Notes under the pieces: model-generated
The model's input: the letters and a program-made list of their open reading frames with translations, nothing else
What the model was told of the DNA's origin: nothing
Database searches by the model: none
DNA from: JANNHP01 sp031404455
GTDB lineage: Bacteria; Planctomycetota; JAJSAM01; JAJVHW01
Direction: 5' to 3'
Assembly (NCBI GenBank): GCA_031404455.1
Contig: JANNHP010000158.1
Location: 1 to 50,728 of the forward strand
Length of the DNA: 50,728 bases
Shown here: in pieces, positions 33,830-42,614 of the stretch
How the letters are laid out: each line of letters opens with the position of its first letter
Position numbering within the stretch: the stretch's first letter is position 1
Position numbers and translations under genes: made by a program

Positions 33830-34920
33830 GCTTCCTCGGAACGGTTGTCGGCGACGAACGCCGGACGGTCGGACTCGAGCCGGACGGGTGCGCCGATCGC
33901 GGCCGGGCGCGCGTCCCTGACGAGCACCGTCGCCCGCGCCCCGGCGCCGTCGATCTCCCCGGCGCCGGAGATCTCGCCACTGCCGGTGATCTCAACCGTG
34001 TGGAGCCAGTGATCTCCCCGGTAGAAGGCGTCGGTGCATCGGCCCCGGATCGCGCCGTCGCCGGAGAAACGCATCGTCTCCGGCCGGATCACCGCAACCA
34101 GGGGGCCGTTCGCCGCCCCCCCGTTCGCTGGCCAGGTGCCCCCCGCCGTGACGAGTCCGCCGTCGCGCCGCTCCACAGGCAGGAACGACGCCGTCCCGAC
34201 GAGGCGGGCGACGTACGCCGAGGCCGGCCGAAGGTAGATCTCCTCGGGGCTCCCGTTCTGCTCGACGCCGCCCCGGCGCAGCACCGCGACCCGGTCGGCG
34301 AGCGCGAACGCCTCGTCGCGGTCGTGCGTGACGAGCAGCATCGCGAGGCCCCGCTCGGTCTTCAGGCGGCGCAGGAGCGCCAGGATCTGCACGCGCAGTT
34401 CGCGGTCGAGGTTCGTGAGCGGTTCGTCGAGCAGGACGACCCCCGGGTCCTGGACGAGTACACGGGCGATCGCCGCGCGCTGACGCTCGCCGCCCGAGAG
34501 CTCGCCGGGACGCCGGTCGAGGAGCGCCGCGGGGAGGCCGACGGCGTCGATCGTTTCCTTCGCGCGCCGGTCTGCGTCCGGGCCCTTCAGCCCTCGCGCG
34601 TTCATCACGAACGCCAGGTTCCCTCGCACGCTCATGTGCGGCCAGAGGGCGAGATCCTGGAACACGAAGCCGACGCCGCGCTTCTCGGGCGGCACGCGCG
34701 GTCGCGGGTCGTCCGTCACGACGCCCCGGATCTCGATGCGCCCGGCGTCGGCTTCCACGAGCCCCGCGATGATTCGCAGCAGCGTGGACTTTCCGCACCC
34801 GGAAGGTCCGAGCACCGCGGTGCACGCCCCGGACTCGACCTCGATCGAGACGTCGCGGAGCACCTGCACCGCGCCGTAGGACTTGCGCAGCGTTGCGACC
34901 CGGAGCGCGACCGTGCTCAC
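33826..34920 (-). CDS. ABC transporter ATP-binding protein with TOBE domain
   Basis: 364 residues. Walker A GPSGCGKST at 38-46, Q-loop in VFQDLALWPHMSVRGNLAF, signature LSGGERQRAAIARVL, Walker B VVLLDEPLTNLD and H-loop LVTHDRDEA are all intact. The C-terminal 110 residues form a TOBE-like domain, as in importers of the MalK/PotA/FbpC type (iron, sulfate, spermidine or sugars). No permease or binding-protein gene is adjacent, so it is an orphan ATPase in a cytochrome-bearing run. GTG start at 34920. Confidence 0.9.
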   Translation of the reverse strand: MSTVALRVATLRKSYGAVQVLRDVSIEVESGACTAVLGPSGCGKSTLLRIIAGLVEADAGRIEIRGVVTDDPRPRVPPEKRGVGFVFQDLALWPHMSVRGNLAFVMNARGLKGPDADRRAKETIDAVGLPAALLDRRPGELSGGERQRAAIARVLVQDPGVVLLDEPLTNLDRELRVQILALLRRLKTERGLAMLLVTHDRDEAFALADRVAVLRRGGVEQNGSPEEIYLRPASAYVARLVGTASFLPVERRDGGLVTAGGTWPANGGAANGPLVAVIRPETMRFSGDGAIRGRCTDAFYRGDHWLHTVEITGSGEISGAGEIDGAGARATVLVRDARPAAIGAPVRLESDRPAFVADNRSEEA

Positions 34921-34975
34921 GCCGCGGGCTCCGTGGATTCCGCCGGCCCGTAACGGTCCGTGACGCGCGGGTAAC

Positions 34976-37036
34976 TCACTTGCGTTCCTTGTACGGCACG
35001 GTGGGAAGGGCGCCCGGCAGCGTGTGTTCGATCCGCCGGATCGCCGCTTCGCGGGACTCGGGCGGTTGGTCCGGGTCGTAGCCGCGAAGGTCGAAGCCCG
35101 CGGACGCGAGCGTCCGCGCCGCCTCGGTGCGGAGCGCGATGTCGTCGGAGCGCAGTTGCGTGACGATGTCCGGAAGGCTCGCGCGGCGCGCGAGGCGCAG
35201 GACCGCCGCCGCCGCCGCGAAACGGAACGTCGGGTCGTCGTTGCGCGACTCGTTCCTCGCCGCGGTCAGACGCGCCACGTCGGCGACGACCTCCCCCACG
35301 ATGCCGAGAGTCCGCGCGGCGGCGATGCGCACGTCGATCGAGCGGTCGTCGAGGGACCTCCTCACGGCGTCGGCGATCTCGGGTCCGCCCGCCGGACGTC
35401 CGTCGGGCCAGGGACGCCCGCAGACCTCGAGCGCGATGAGCAGACGCGAGCGCGCCGCGGGCTTCGGTTCGGCCGCAAGGCGGTCCGCGAGCGCCTTCGC
35501 GGAGGCGCGGAGCCCCGCCGCGGCGAGGACGTCGGCGGCGCCCATGCGCACGTGCTCGTTCTCGTTCGCGAGCGCCGCCTCGATCTGCGGGAGCGCGGGC
35601 TCGGCGAGGTCGATGAGGAGGTTCTTCGCGCGCATCTGGTGGAGGAACTTCAGGCCGCCGAGCTTGACGATGTTCTCGTCGACGGCCGCGCGGAAGGCCG
35701 GCCAGCCCGGATCGTCGGCCTTCGGCGCGATCGCGATCGTCTCCCGCGCCTCGCGCCACCACGCGCGAATGCGGTCGATCGCGACCTTGCGCTCCGGCTT
35801 CGAGGCGTCCGGCTCGAACCCGAAGTCGGCGGTGCCGCCGATCTCCGCGAGGGACCGCTGGCAGTCGCGGTGGAGACGCGTGCGGTACTCGCCCGCGAGG
35901 AGTTCGATCGCGCGGCCGGCGGCGCCGCGGCAGCCGAGACGGTAGAGCGCGTCGATGAAGCACGGATCGACGGGGTAGAAGTCGCCCGCGCTCGTGCGCC
36001 GCGCGGCGATGCGGTCCTTGTCCTCGTCGTTGTTGAGCATGGCGATGAGGACCGGCGCGCACGAGAGGTCGCCCACGCGCGCGAGCGCGCGGCCCGCGTA
36101 CATGCGCACGGAGCCGACCTCGCCGTCGCGGCAGGCCCAGAGGAGGTCGTCCTTCGCCGAACGGACGTCGCCGAGCCCGAGCGCCAACGCCGCCTTGTCG
36201 CGAGCCGCGGGCGGCCACGTCGGGTCTCGGAGGATGGCGACGAGGTCGGCCGGAACCGTCGTGTTGACCCCGGCGCCGGGGTTGCGAGACAGCGCCGCAA
36301 AGGCGTCGACCCAATCGCCCGCCTTGTCGTTGTCGACATCGGCGAGCGTGACCGCGATTGCGCGCTGGCGGAGGAATGCGTCCCATGCGTCGGCCGTGGC
36401 CGGCAGCTTGTGACCAGTCGACCACGTCAGGAGTTCGCCCGCCCTCGCGGCATCCGGACCCTTCAGAGCGGCGACGAGCTTGGGCAGCGCCGTCTCGTCG
36501 CCGAGGAGGGCCAGCCCCGCCAGGACCTCGAGCGGCGGCGACTCGCCGCCGCCGCGTCGCAACGCGTGCGCGGCGGACGGTCCGCCGATCGCGACGAGCG
36601 CCCGCGCGGCCTCATCCGGGATCGCGGGCACGGCGTCGCCGAGCGACGACACGTCGGCCACGCTCCCCGTCTTCGCGAGCGCCCGCGCCGCGGCCTTGCG
36701 CGCGTCGATCGGCGCCGCGGCGTCGGAGACGATCGCGCGGAGGCCGCCGTTCGCGAACCGGAGCTCGAACTCGCCCGCGAGGTCCGCGAGCGACGACGCC
36801 GCTCGCGCGCCGAGTTTCGCGCGTTGCGCATCGTCGCGCAGCACGCGGACGACGAGGGCGTCGCGGTCCGGAGCGGCGCGCAACCGGGCGACCGCGGCCG
36901 CGCGCGCGGCGTCATCCGGCGAATCGAGGTCCGCGAGGACCTGCGAATCGTCGGCGAAGGCCGCGAGGGCGAGGAGGAGGACGAACGCCGCGGCCGGCAA
37001 CTTCCCGCGGCGACGGCTCGGCTCACGATGCCTCAA
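34976..37036 (-). CDS. Large secreted HEAT-repeat protein
   Basis: 686 residues. A signal peptide (KLPAAAFVLLLALAAFADD) is followed by repeated HEAT/armadillo-like helix pairs over most of the length, e.g. DDAARAAAVARLRAAPDRDALVVRVL, IDARKAAARALAKTG, NEHVRMGAADVLAAAGLRASAKALADRL, SIDVRIAAARTLGIVGEVVADVARL and RTEAARTLASAGFD. This pattern of alanine-rich 28- to 35-residue repeats is very common in planctomycete exported scaffolds. The TTG start at 37036 overlaps the stop of the nucleotidyltransferase gene (TTGA). Function unknown. Confidence 0.82.
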   Translation of the reverse strand: MRHREPSRRRGKLPAAAFVLLLALAAFADDSQVLADLDSPDDAARAAAVARLRAAPDRDALVVRVLRDDAQRAKLGARAASSLADLAGEFELRFANGGLRAIVSDAAAPIDARKAAARALAKTGSVADVSSLGDAVPAIPDEAARALVAIGGPSAAHALRRGGGESPPLEVLAGLALLGDETALPKLVAALKGPDAARAGELLTWSTGHKLPATADAWDAFLRQRAIAVTLADVDNDKAGDWVDAFAALSRNPGAGVNTTVPADLVAILRDPTWPPAARDKAALALGLGDVRSAKDDLLWACRDGEVGSVRMYAGRALARVGDLSCAPVLIAMLNNDEDKDRIAARRTSAGDFYPVDPCFIDALYRLGCRGAAGRAIELLAGEYRTRLHRDCQRSLAEIGGTADFGFEPDASKPERKVAIDRIRAWWREARETIAIAPKADDPGWPAFRAAVDENIVKLGGLKFLHQMRAKNLLIDLAEPALPQIEAALANENEHVRMGAADVLAAAGLRASAKALADRLAAEPKPAARSRLLIALEVCGRPWPDGRPAGGPEIADAVRRSLDDRSIDVRIAAARTLGIVGEVVADVARLTAARNESRNDDPTFRFAAAAAVLRLARRASLPDIVTQLRSDDIALRTEAARTLASAGFDLRGYDPDQPPESREAAIRRIEHTLPGALPTVPYKERK

Positions 37037-38391
37037 TTCGCTCCTCCGTCCGGCGGCGGGTACTCCCGGGAGATCCAGGCGAGGGCTTCCTCACGGCTCG
37101 TGAGGCGGCCCTCCAGTCGCTCGTCGTCCACGGCAGCAAGCAGCTTGCCGACCAAGGGACCGGCTTTGTACCCGAGAGCCATCACGTCGTCACCGGTCAC
37201 GAGCCTCGCGGGCCTCGGGGTCTCCTCGGCGAAGGCGCGGACGCGGTCCCGGCACCAGTGGTACGTGTCGAGCTTCCCGTGGGCCGCGAGGCAGTCGACG
37301 CGGTGGAGAGCGAGGTGGCGCTCGACGAGCGGGGACGCGAGGAACCGGCGGAGCTTGGCCTCGCGCCAGTCCTTGATCTGCACGAACGCCATGTGGCGCG
37401 CGACCAGTTCCTCGACCTCGTCGATCGTGGCGTTCGGATACCGCATGCGCCGCAGGATCGCCTGCGTCATCGCAGCGCCGAGACGGTCGTGCCCGTTGAA
37501 CCGGATGCGGTCCGCCCGCTCGAACGTGCCGGGCTTCCCGACGTCGTGGAGGAGGACCGCGAGTCCGAGTTCGGCAGGACGCGAAGGCAGCGCGTCGAAG
37601 TGCTCGAGAGCGAGCATCGTGTGGACGAGGACGTCGCCCTCGGGGTGGAACTCGGGCGGCTGCTCGACCCCCGCCATCGCCTCGATCTCCGGCAGGATAG
37701 CGGCGAGCAGGCCCGATTCGCGGAGCGTCCTCACGCCGTGCGCCGACCGGCCGGAGACGAGGATCTTCGTCACCTCGACCTGGATGCGCTCCCACGAGAC
37801 TTCGGTGATGGAGGGCGCCATCTCGCGGACGGCGTCCCAGGTGGCGGGCTCGATCTGAGCGGGGACGGTCGTCGCGAAACGCACCGCGCGCAGCAGGCGC
37901 AGCTTGTCCTCGCGCAGACGGGCACGCGGGTCGCCGATTGCGCGGATCACTCGGGACTCGATGTCCGCCCGGCCGCCGACGAAGTCCTGGATCTCGCCGG
38001 TGAAGGGGTCCATGAAGAGCCCGTTCATGGTGAAGTCGCGGCGCTCCGCATCCTCGCGGGCCGACGTGAAACGGACGCCCGTCGGACGACGGCCATCGAC
38101 GTAGGCGTCGTCCGAGCGGAACGTCGCCACCTCGACGGGTGTCTCCCCCATCAGCACGATGACGACGCCGAACTGCGCGCCGACGGGCACGGTGCGCGGG
38201 AAGATCTCCATCACCGTCTCGGGCCGGGCCGACGTGGAGACGTCGTAGTCGGGCGGCGTGCGGCCGAGGAGTTCGTCGCGGACGCATCCGCCGACGAACC
38301 ACGCCTCGTGGCCCCCGGCGCGGAGGCGCGCGACGACCGCCTGTGCAGCGGCCCTGGCGTCGGTGAGCGGCGAATTCGTCACAGCGCCCAT
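37033..38391 (-). CDS. CCA tRNA nucleotidyltransferase / poly(A) polymerase family, with HD domain
   Basis: 452 residues. The class II nucleotidyltransferase head has EAWFVGGCVRDELLG and the metal site DYD at 48-50 (PPDYDVSTSA), then RDFTMNGLFMDPFTGEIQDFVGG and RIQVEVTKIL. The HD domain has FHPEGDVLVHTMLALEH and LLHDVGKP. This combination fits CCA-adding (or A-adding) enzymes that mature tRNA 3' ends. Whether it is a full CCA or only a CC/A enzyme cannot be told. Start ATG at 38391 has poor SD; GTG at 38382 has AGGATGGG at good spacing and is an alternative. First gene of the minus-strand run ending with mqnA. Confidence 0.9.
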   Translation of the reverse strand: MGAVTNSPLTDARAAAQAVVARLRAGGHEAWFVGGCVRDELLGRTPPDYDVSTSARPETVMEIFPRTVPVGAQFGVVIVLMGETPVEVATFRSDDAYVDGRRPTGVRFTSAREDAERRDFTMNGLFMDPFTGEIQDFVGGRADIESRVIRAIGDPRARLREDKLRLLRAVRFATTVPAQIEPATWDAVREMAPSITEVSWERIQVEVTKILVSGRSAHGVRTLRESGLLAAILPEIEAMAGVEQPPEFHPEGDVLVHTMLALEHFDALPSRPAELGLAVLLHDVGKPGTFERADRIRFNGHDRLGAAMTQAILRRMRYPNATIDEVEELVARHMAFVQIKDWREAKLRRFLASPLVERHLALHRVDCLAAHGKLDTYHWCRDRVRAFAEETPRPARLVTGDDVMALGYKAGPLVGKLLAAVDDERLEGRLTSREEALAWISREYPPPDGGAN

Positions 38392-38426
38392 CCTACGCCG
38401 AGACCGGCCCTCGCTATCCTGCCCGC

Positions 38427-40328
38427 ATGACCGAGGGCGCTCCGCGACGACGGACGTGGGCGGACGGCTGGGGGGCGCCCGCGCTCGTCGCCGTGGCGTC
38501 GGTCGCCGTCTTCCTGCGCGCGGTCCACGGTGCCTTCGTGTTCGACGACCAGCGTTTCATCGTGCGCAACGCGTTCGTGCAGAAGCCCGAGTCGTGGCTC
38601 CGGTTCCTGACCGACGCCTCGACGATCGACCCGCTTTCTCCGGGCGGGATCGTCCGGCCGCTCCGGACGATCGAGTTCGCGCTCGACCGCGCGATCTTCG
38701 GCATGGACACGGCGGCGTTCCACGTGCATTCCTTCCTCTGGCACGCTGCGGCGTCGGTGCTGCTCCTCCTCGTCCTGCGGCGCCTGCTCGGGGACGGCCG
38801 CGCGGCACTCCTCGCCGCACTCGTCTGGGCGGTCCACCCGGTGCAGACGGAATCCGTGGCGTGGATCTCGAGCCGCGGCGACGTGGCGATGGGCGCGTGC
38901 ACCTTCGGCGCCGTGCTCTTCGCGCTCCGTTCGGGCGGACGCGATCGCGACTTCGTGTTCTCGCTCGCCTTCGCCGCGATCGCGACGCTCTACAAGGAGA
39001 CGGCCGTGGCGCTGCCGTTCGCGGTCGCGGTCCTCCGCTGGACGGGCCGGGTGCGCGTCTCGGTCTGGCCGTACGTCGCGGTCGCGGCGTCGTATCTCCT
39101 CTACCGGCGCCTCGTCCAGTCGGGCGAGACCGGTCACGGCGTGTCGTTCGAGCTCGGCGGCGGCACGGTCGGCACGTTCGCGACGATGATCCGCGCATTC
39201 GGCTTCTACGCGGCGCAGTGCCTCCTCCCCGCGCAGTCGCTCGACTGGTACATGCCGCCGTCCACGTCGTTCGCGGACTCTGCGGTGCTCTTCTGGCTCG
39301 CGCTCCACGCCGGGCTCCTCGCGTCGGCCGTCCTTGCGCGCCGCGCTTCGCCGTCGTGGACGCTCGCGGTCGCGTGGTTCTACGTGTTCCTCTTGCCGGT
39401 CGCGAACTGGCCGTACTTCGTCGGCATCCCGACCACGGAGCGGTTCCTGTACGTGCCGCTCGCGGGTGCCGCGATCGCCGTGGGCGTCGGGCTGACGCGG
39501 GCCCCGCGGGCCGCGTGCGCGGCCGCGGTCGTCGCCGTCCTTGCGCTCGGCGCGTCGTCCGTCGAGCGATCCGCCATGTGGCGGACGGAGGACTCGGTCT
39601 GGCGCGCGGTCCTCGCCGACCACGAGAGCCCGCGCGCCCGCTCCTACGCCGGCGAGCAGGACATGGCCGAGGGCATCGCGCTGCGGACGAGGGCTTCGAG
39701 GCTGCCCGAGGGTCCGGAGCGCGACGAGATGAACGCCAGGTCGCGAGCGGCCCTCGAGTCGTCGCTCTCGAACCTCCACAGGTCCCTCGAGGCCTGGTAC
39801 GGGTTCGAGCTCTCGAACCGGTCGAGGGGCTCCTTCGCGCGTCTCGTCGAGGTGAACGCGTCCAACGTGGCGTACCTGCTCGGGCGCTTCGAGGAGGCCC
39901 TCTTCCACGCCGACGAGGCGCTGCTCATCCCGGGGACGGCGACGGCGGAGCCGAACTACGATCGCGCGCTTCCGCTCCTCAAGCTCGGCTTCGCGCCGCA
40001 GGCCGTCGCGGCGATGCGCCTCGCGCGCGCCGGAGGGTTCGACGCGCCCGACGTCGAGATCGGCACGTTCTTCCTGCGCGCCGCCGCTGCCTGCGAGGCC
40101 GACGCGATGCCCGACGTCGCAGAGGGCTGCTACGTGACCGCGCTCGAGGCTGCGCCTGCCGGACCCCTGCGCCGGGAGGCAGCGTCGAGGCTCGCGGCGC
40201 TCCGGGACCGCCTTCGCGAACCGGGCAGCGCGGCGAAGGAACGTGCGCGCATCGCAGAACTCGAGGCGTCGCTCGCGCGCCTGCCGCGGAGGTGCCCCGC
40301 TCCGCGCGGGCCTTCGGAGTCGGAGTGA
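38427..40328 (+). CDS. TMTC-like membrane glycosyltransferase with TPR tail
   Basis: 633 residues. The GT-C fold is indicated by the first loop with the acidic pair FVFDDQRFIVRN (Asp40-Asp41), then RPLRTIEFALDRAIFGMDTAAFHVHSFLWHA and HPVQTESVAWISSRGDV, which match the PMT/TMTC-type O-mannosyltransferase relatives. About ten TM segments lie between 15 and 370. The C-terminal part (about 440-620) is soluble and TPR-like (NVAYLLGRFEEALFHADEALLI, YVTALEAAPAGPLRREAASRL). It is likely a lipid-sugar dependent transferase that glycosylates exported proteins; the substrate is inferred only from family. The promoter must lie in the 35 bases shared with the divergent nucleotidyltransferase gene. Confidence 0.78.
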   Translation: MTEGAPRRRTWADGWGAPALVAVASVAVFLRAVHGAFVFDDQRFIVRNAFVQKPESWLRFLTDASTIDPLSPGGIVRPLRTIEFALDRAIFGMDTAAFHVHSFLWHAAASVLLLLVLRRLLGDGRAALLAALVWAVHPVQTESVAWISSRGDVAMGACTFGAVLFALRSGGRDRDFVFSLAFAAIATLYKETAVALPFAVAVLRWTGRVRVSVWPYVAVAASYLLYRRLVQSGETGHGVSFELGGGTVGTFATMIRAFGFYAAQCLLPAQSLDWYMPPSTSFADSAVLFWLALHAGLLASAVLARRASPSWTLAVAWFYVFLLPVANWPYFVGIPTTERFLYVPLAGAAIAVGVGLTRAPRAACAAAVVAVLALGASSVERSAMWRTEDSVWRAVLADHESPRARSYAGEQDMAEGIALRTRASRLPEGPERDEMNARSRAALESSLSNLHRSLEAWYGFELSNRSRGSFARLVEVNASNVAYLLGRFEEALFHADEALLIPGTATAEPNYDRALPLLKLGFAPQAVAAMRLARAGGFDAPDVEIGTFFLRAAAACEADAMPDVAEGCYVTALEAAPAGPLRREAASRLAALRDRLREPGSAAKERARIAELEASLARLPRRCPAPRGPSESE

Positions 40329-40383
40329 AGCAAGCCGTTCGCGACGCGACTATAGTGGCGTGCCTCGGCACGGAGGGATCGCC

Positions 40384-41964
40384 ATGACCGGTTGGGAGAT
40401 CTTCTGGATCGTGCTCGGGGCGCTGGTCCTCGCCGTCGCGCTGCACGACATCACGCAGTCGAAGTACCCGATCCTCCGGATCTTCCCGGTGATCGGACAC
40501 CTCAGGTACTTCCTGATGGAGATCGGCCCCGAACTGCGCCAGTACATCGTGGCGCAGAACCGCGAGGAGCTGCCCTTCAACAGGAGCGAGCGCGAGTGGA
40601 TCTACCGCTCGGCCAACGGCGAGAACAACTACTTCGGCTTCGGCACCGACGACCAGGTCTACGGAATCGGCTACCCCGTCATCAAGCACACCGTCTTCAG
40701 CTCGAGCGAGAAGCCGTACACCGGCGGACACCACGAGAAGTCCCCGCCGATCCCGTGCGCGAAAGTCGTCGGGCTCGCCCACGGGCGCAGGGAGCCGTAC
40801 CAGCCGACGTCGATCATCAACATCTCCGCGATGAGCTTCGGCTCGCTCGGGAAGAACGCGATCTCCGCGCTGAACAAGGGCGCCAAGCTCGCGAACGCCT
40901 ACCACAACACGGGCGAGGGCGGCTGCTCGCGTTTCCACCGTCTCGGCGCCGACGTGTGCTGGCAGATCGGCACGGGCTACTTCGGCGCGCGCGACGCGAA
41001 CGGGTTCAGTCTCGACGCGGTGAAGCGGACCGTCTCCGAGGTGCCGCAGATCAAGATGATCGAGGTGAAGCTCTCGCAGGGTGCGAAGCCCGGCAAGGGC
41101 GGTGTGCTGCCGGGCATCAAGGTCAACGCGCTGATCGCCGAGGCGCGCGGCGTGACGATCGGCGAGGACTGCATCAGCCCGAACGGGCACTCCGAGTTCC
41201 ACAGCGTCGACCAGATGATCGACTTCATCGAGCGGATCGCCGAGGCGACGGGACGTCCGGTCGGCATCAAGTCCGCGATCGGCCAGCTCGACTTCTGGTA
41301 CGAGCTCGCCGACCGCATGAAGGCGCGCAGCCAGGGCCCGGACTTCATCACGATCGACGGCAAGGAGGGCGGCACGGGTGCGGCACCGCTCGCCTTCGCG
41401 GACCACGTGGCGCTGCCGTTCCGTGTGGCTTTCCCGCGGGTCTACAAGATCTTCTCGGACGCCGGAATCGCCGACGACATCGTGTGGATCGGATCGGCGA
41501 AGCTCGGGTTCGGCGACCGCACGATCGTGGCGATGGCGCTCGGCGCCGACATGGTGAACATCGCGCGCGAGGCGCTCCTCGCGATGGGCTGCATCCAGGC
41601 GCAGAAGTGCCACACGTCGTACTGCCCCACCGGCATCACGACGCAGCGTCCGTGGCTCGAGCGCGGGCTCGACATCGAGAACGCGTCGAAGCGCGTGAAG
41701 GCGTACATCGAGACGTTCCGCGCGGAGCTCGAGGCGATGACGCACGCGGCCGGATACGAGCATCCCGGCCAGTTCACGCCTCACGACGTCGAAGTGTCGG
41801 CCGGTCCCGGCATCTTCAAGTCGCTCTACGAACTCTACGGGTACGACAAGAAGCAGTACGTGCCCGGCAGGACGCCGCGCTACAAGCCAGCGGACAAGTG
41901 GCCGAGAGCGCAGGACTCCAGGATCTCCGTCCCGGTGATGACGGCACCGCCGGAATCCGCCTGA
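40384..41964 (+). CDS. Membrane-anchored FMN-binding glutamate synthase-like protein
   Basis: 526 residues. An N-terminal TM helix (WEIFWIVLGALVLAVAL) precedes a GOGAT central/FMN-type TIM barrel: SIINISAMSFGSLGKNAISALNKGAKLANAYHNTGEGG, VKLSQGAKPGKGGVLPGIKVN, FITIDGKEGGTGAAPLAFADHVALP and the cysteine segment CHTSYCPTGITTQ that corresponds to the iron-sulfur region of GltB. No glutaminase domain is present, so this is the stand-alone GltB2-like subfamily; the true electron donor and product are uncertain. The ATG at 40384 has GGAGGG upstream and is preceded by a TATAGT (40351-40356) that could be a -10. Its stop overlaps the next gene's putative CTG start. Confidence 0.88.
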   Translation: MTGWEIFWIVLGALVLAVALHDITQSKYPILRIFPVIGHLRYFLMEIGPELRQYIVAQNREELPFNRSEREWIYRSANGENNYFGFGTDDQVYGIGYPVIKHTVFSSSEKPYTGGHHEKSPPIPCAKVVGLAHGRREPYQPTSIINISAMSFGSLGKNAISALNKGAKLANAYHNTGEGGCSRFHRLGADVCWQIGTGYFGARDANGFSLDAVKRTVSEVPQIKMIEVKLSQGAKPGKGGVLPGIKVNALIAEARGVTIGEDCISPNGHSEFHSVDQMIDFIERIAEATGRPVGIKSAIGQLDFWYELADRMKARSQGPDFITIDGKEGGTGAAPLAFADHVALPFRVAFPRVYKIFSDAGIADDIVWIGSAKLGFGDRTIVAMALGADMVNIAREALLAMGCIQAQKCHTSYCPTGITTQRPWLERGLDIENASKRVKAYIETFRAELEAMTHAAGYEHPGQFTPHDVEVSAGPGIFKSLYELYGYDKKQYVPGRTPRYKPADKWPRAQDSRISVPVMTAPPESA

Positions 41965-42596
41965 GCGGATCCGCCGGGCGCGTCCTCGTCACGACGATCG
42001 ACGCGCTCACTGTCCTCGCCGCGGCGGCGATCGTCCTCATGCTGCTCGTCCCGCAGACGCGCGTGCGGGGACTCCTCGCCAACGAGGACGAGGTGATCGC
42101 GGACCTCGAGGATCTCGAACAGCGCGCGGAGAAGCACCGGGCGAGCGCGGCGACGGACGCCGACGGCGACGGCAAGGGCGAGTACGGTCCGCTCGGCGCG
42201 GCGCTCGGACCGCGCGTCTCCGAGTTCGAGCGCATCGAGGGCACCGACGTGTGGCGGCGCGGCGGCTACTACTTCACCGTGCTCGTCCCCGACCGCAACT
42301 ACCACCCGGTCGCGGCGCTCTCGCCGGACGCACAGGGCGACTACGCCGAGATCGCGGAACTGATCGTCGCCTGGCCGGCCGAGCCGGGCAGGAGCGGGAT
42401 GCGCGCCTACGCGCGCTGGCCCGGCGGCGTGCTGCTCCAGCACGCGATCGACGGTTTCCCGTACGGCCTCGAACCGCCGTTCCCGCGCGTCGCCCTCATC
42501 CGCCGCGACGCCAAGGGCGCGCGCGCGGCCGAACGCTACGACGGCGAGGACTGGCGACCGCCGGTGTTCAGCGCCGCGAAACGCGTTCCGAAGTGA
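41961..42596 (+). CDS. Single-TM protein with an EF-hand-like loop, possible CTG start
   Basis: 211 residues if translation starts at CTG 41961, which overlaps the preceding TGA (CTGA). No ATG, GTG or TTG occurs in frame before the hydrophobic segment; the first ATG (about 42040) lies inside it. The N-terminus is a TM helix (DALTVLAAAAIVLMLLVP), followed by a charged helix (NEDEVIADLEDLEQRAEKHRA), a calcium-loop-like DADGDGKGEYG, and a globular part with YYFTVLVPDRNYHPVAALSPDAQGDYAEIAELIVAWPAEPG. The layout resembles pseudopilin-like or DUF2950-type planctomycete proteins. The start assignment is inference from frame content and junction geometry. Confidence 0.6.
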   Translation: MSGSAGRVLVTTIDALTVLAAAAIVLMLLVPQTRVRGLLANEDEVIADLEDLEQRAEKHRASAATDADGDGKGEYGPLGAALGPRVSEFERIEGTDVWRRGGYYFTVLVPDRNYHPVAALSPDAQGDYAEIAELIVAWPAEPGRSGMRAYARWPGGVLLQHAIDGFPYGLEPPFPRVALIRRDAKGARAAERYDGEDWRPPVFSAAKRVPK

Positions 42597-42614
42597 CGCG
42601 CGCGCCGCGCGTCA
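42594..42614. terminator. Palindrome spanning both stop codons of a convergent pair
   Basis: TGACGCGCG (42594-42602) and CGCGCGTCA (42606-42614) are perfect 9-bp complements around CGC. The first three bases are the stop codon of the rightward gene and the last three are the stop codon of dxs on the other strand. A bidirectional terminator or 3'-end structure built into the coding ends is likely. Confidence 0.6.

Noticed and set aside
35024..37858. 944-residue plus-strand frame opposite the HEAT and nucleotidyltransferase genes
   Set aside because: Antisense shadow; the minus-strand genes have signal peptide, repeats and catalytic motifs, and this frame has none.
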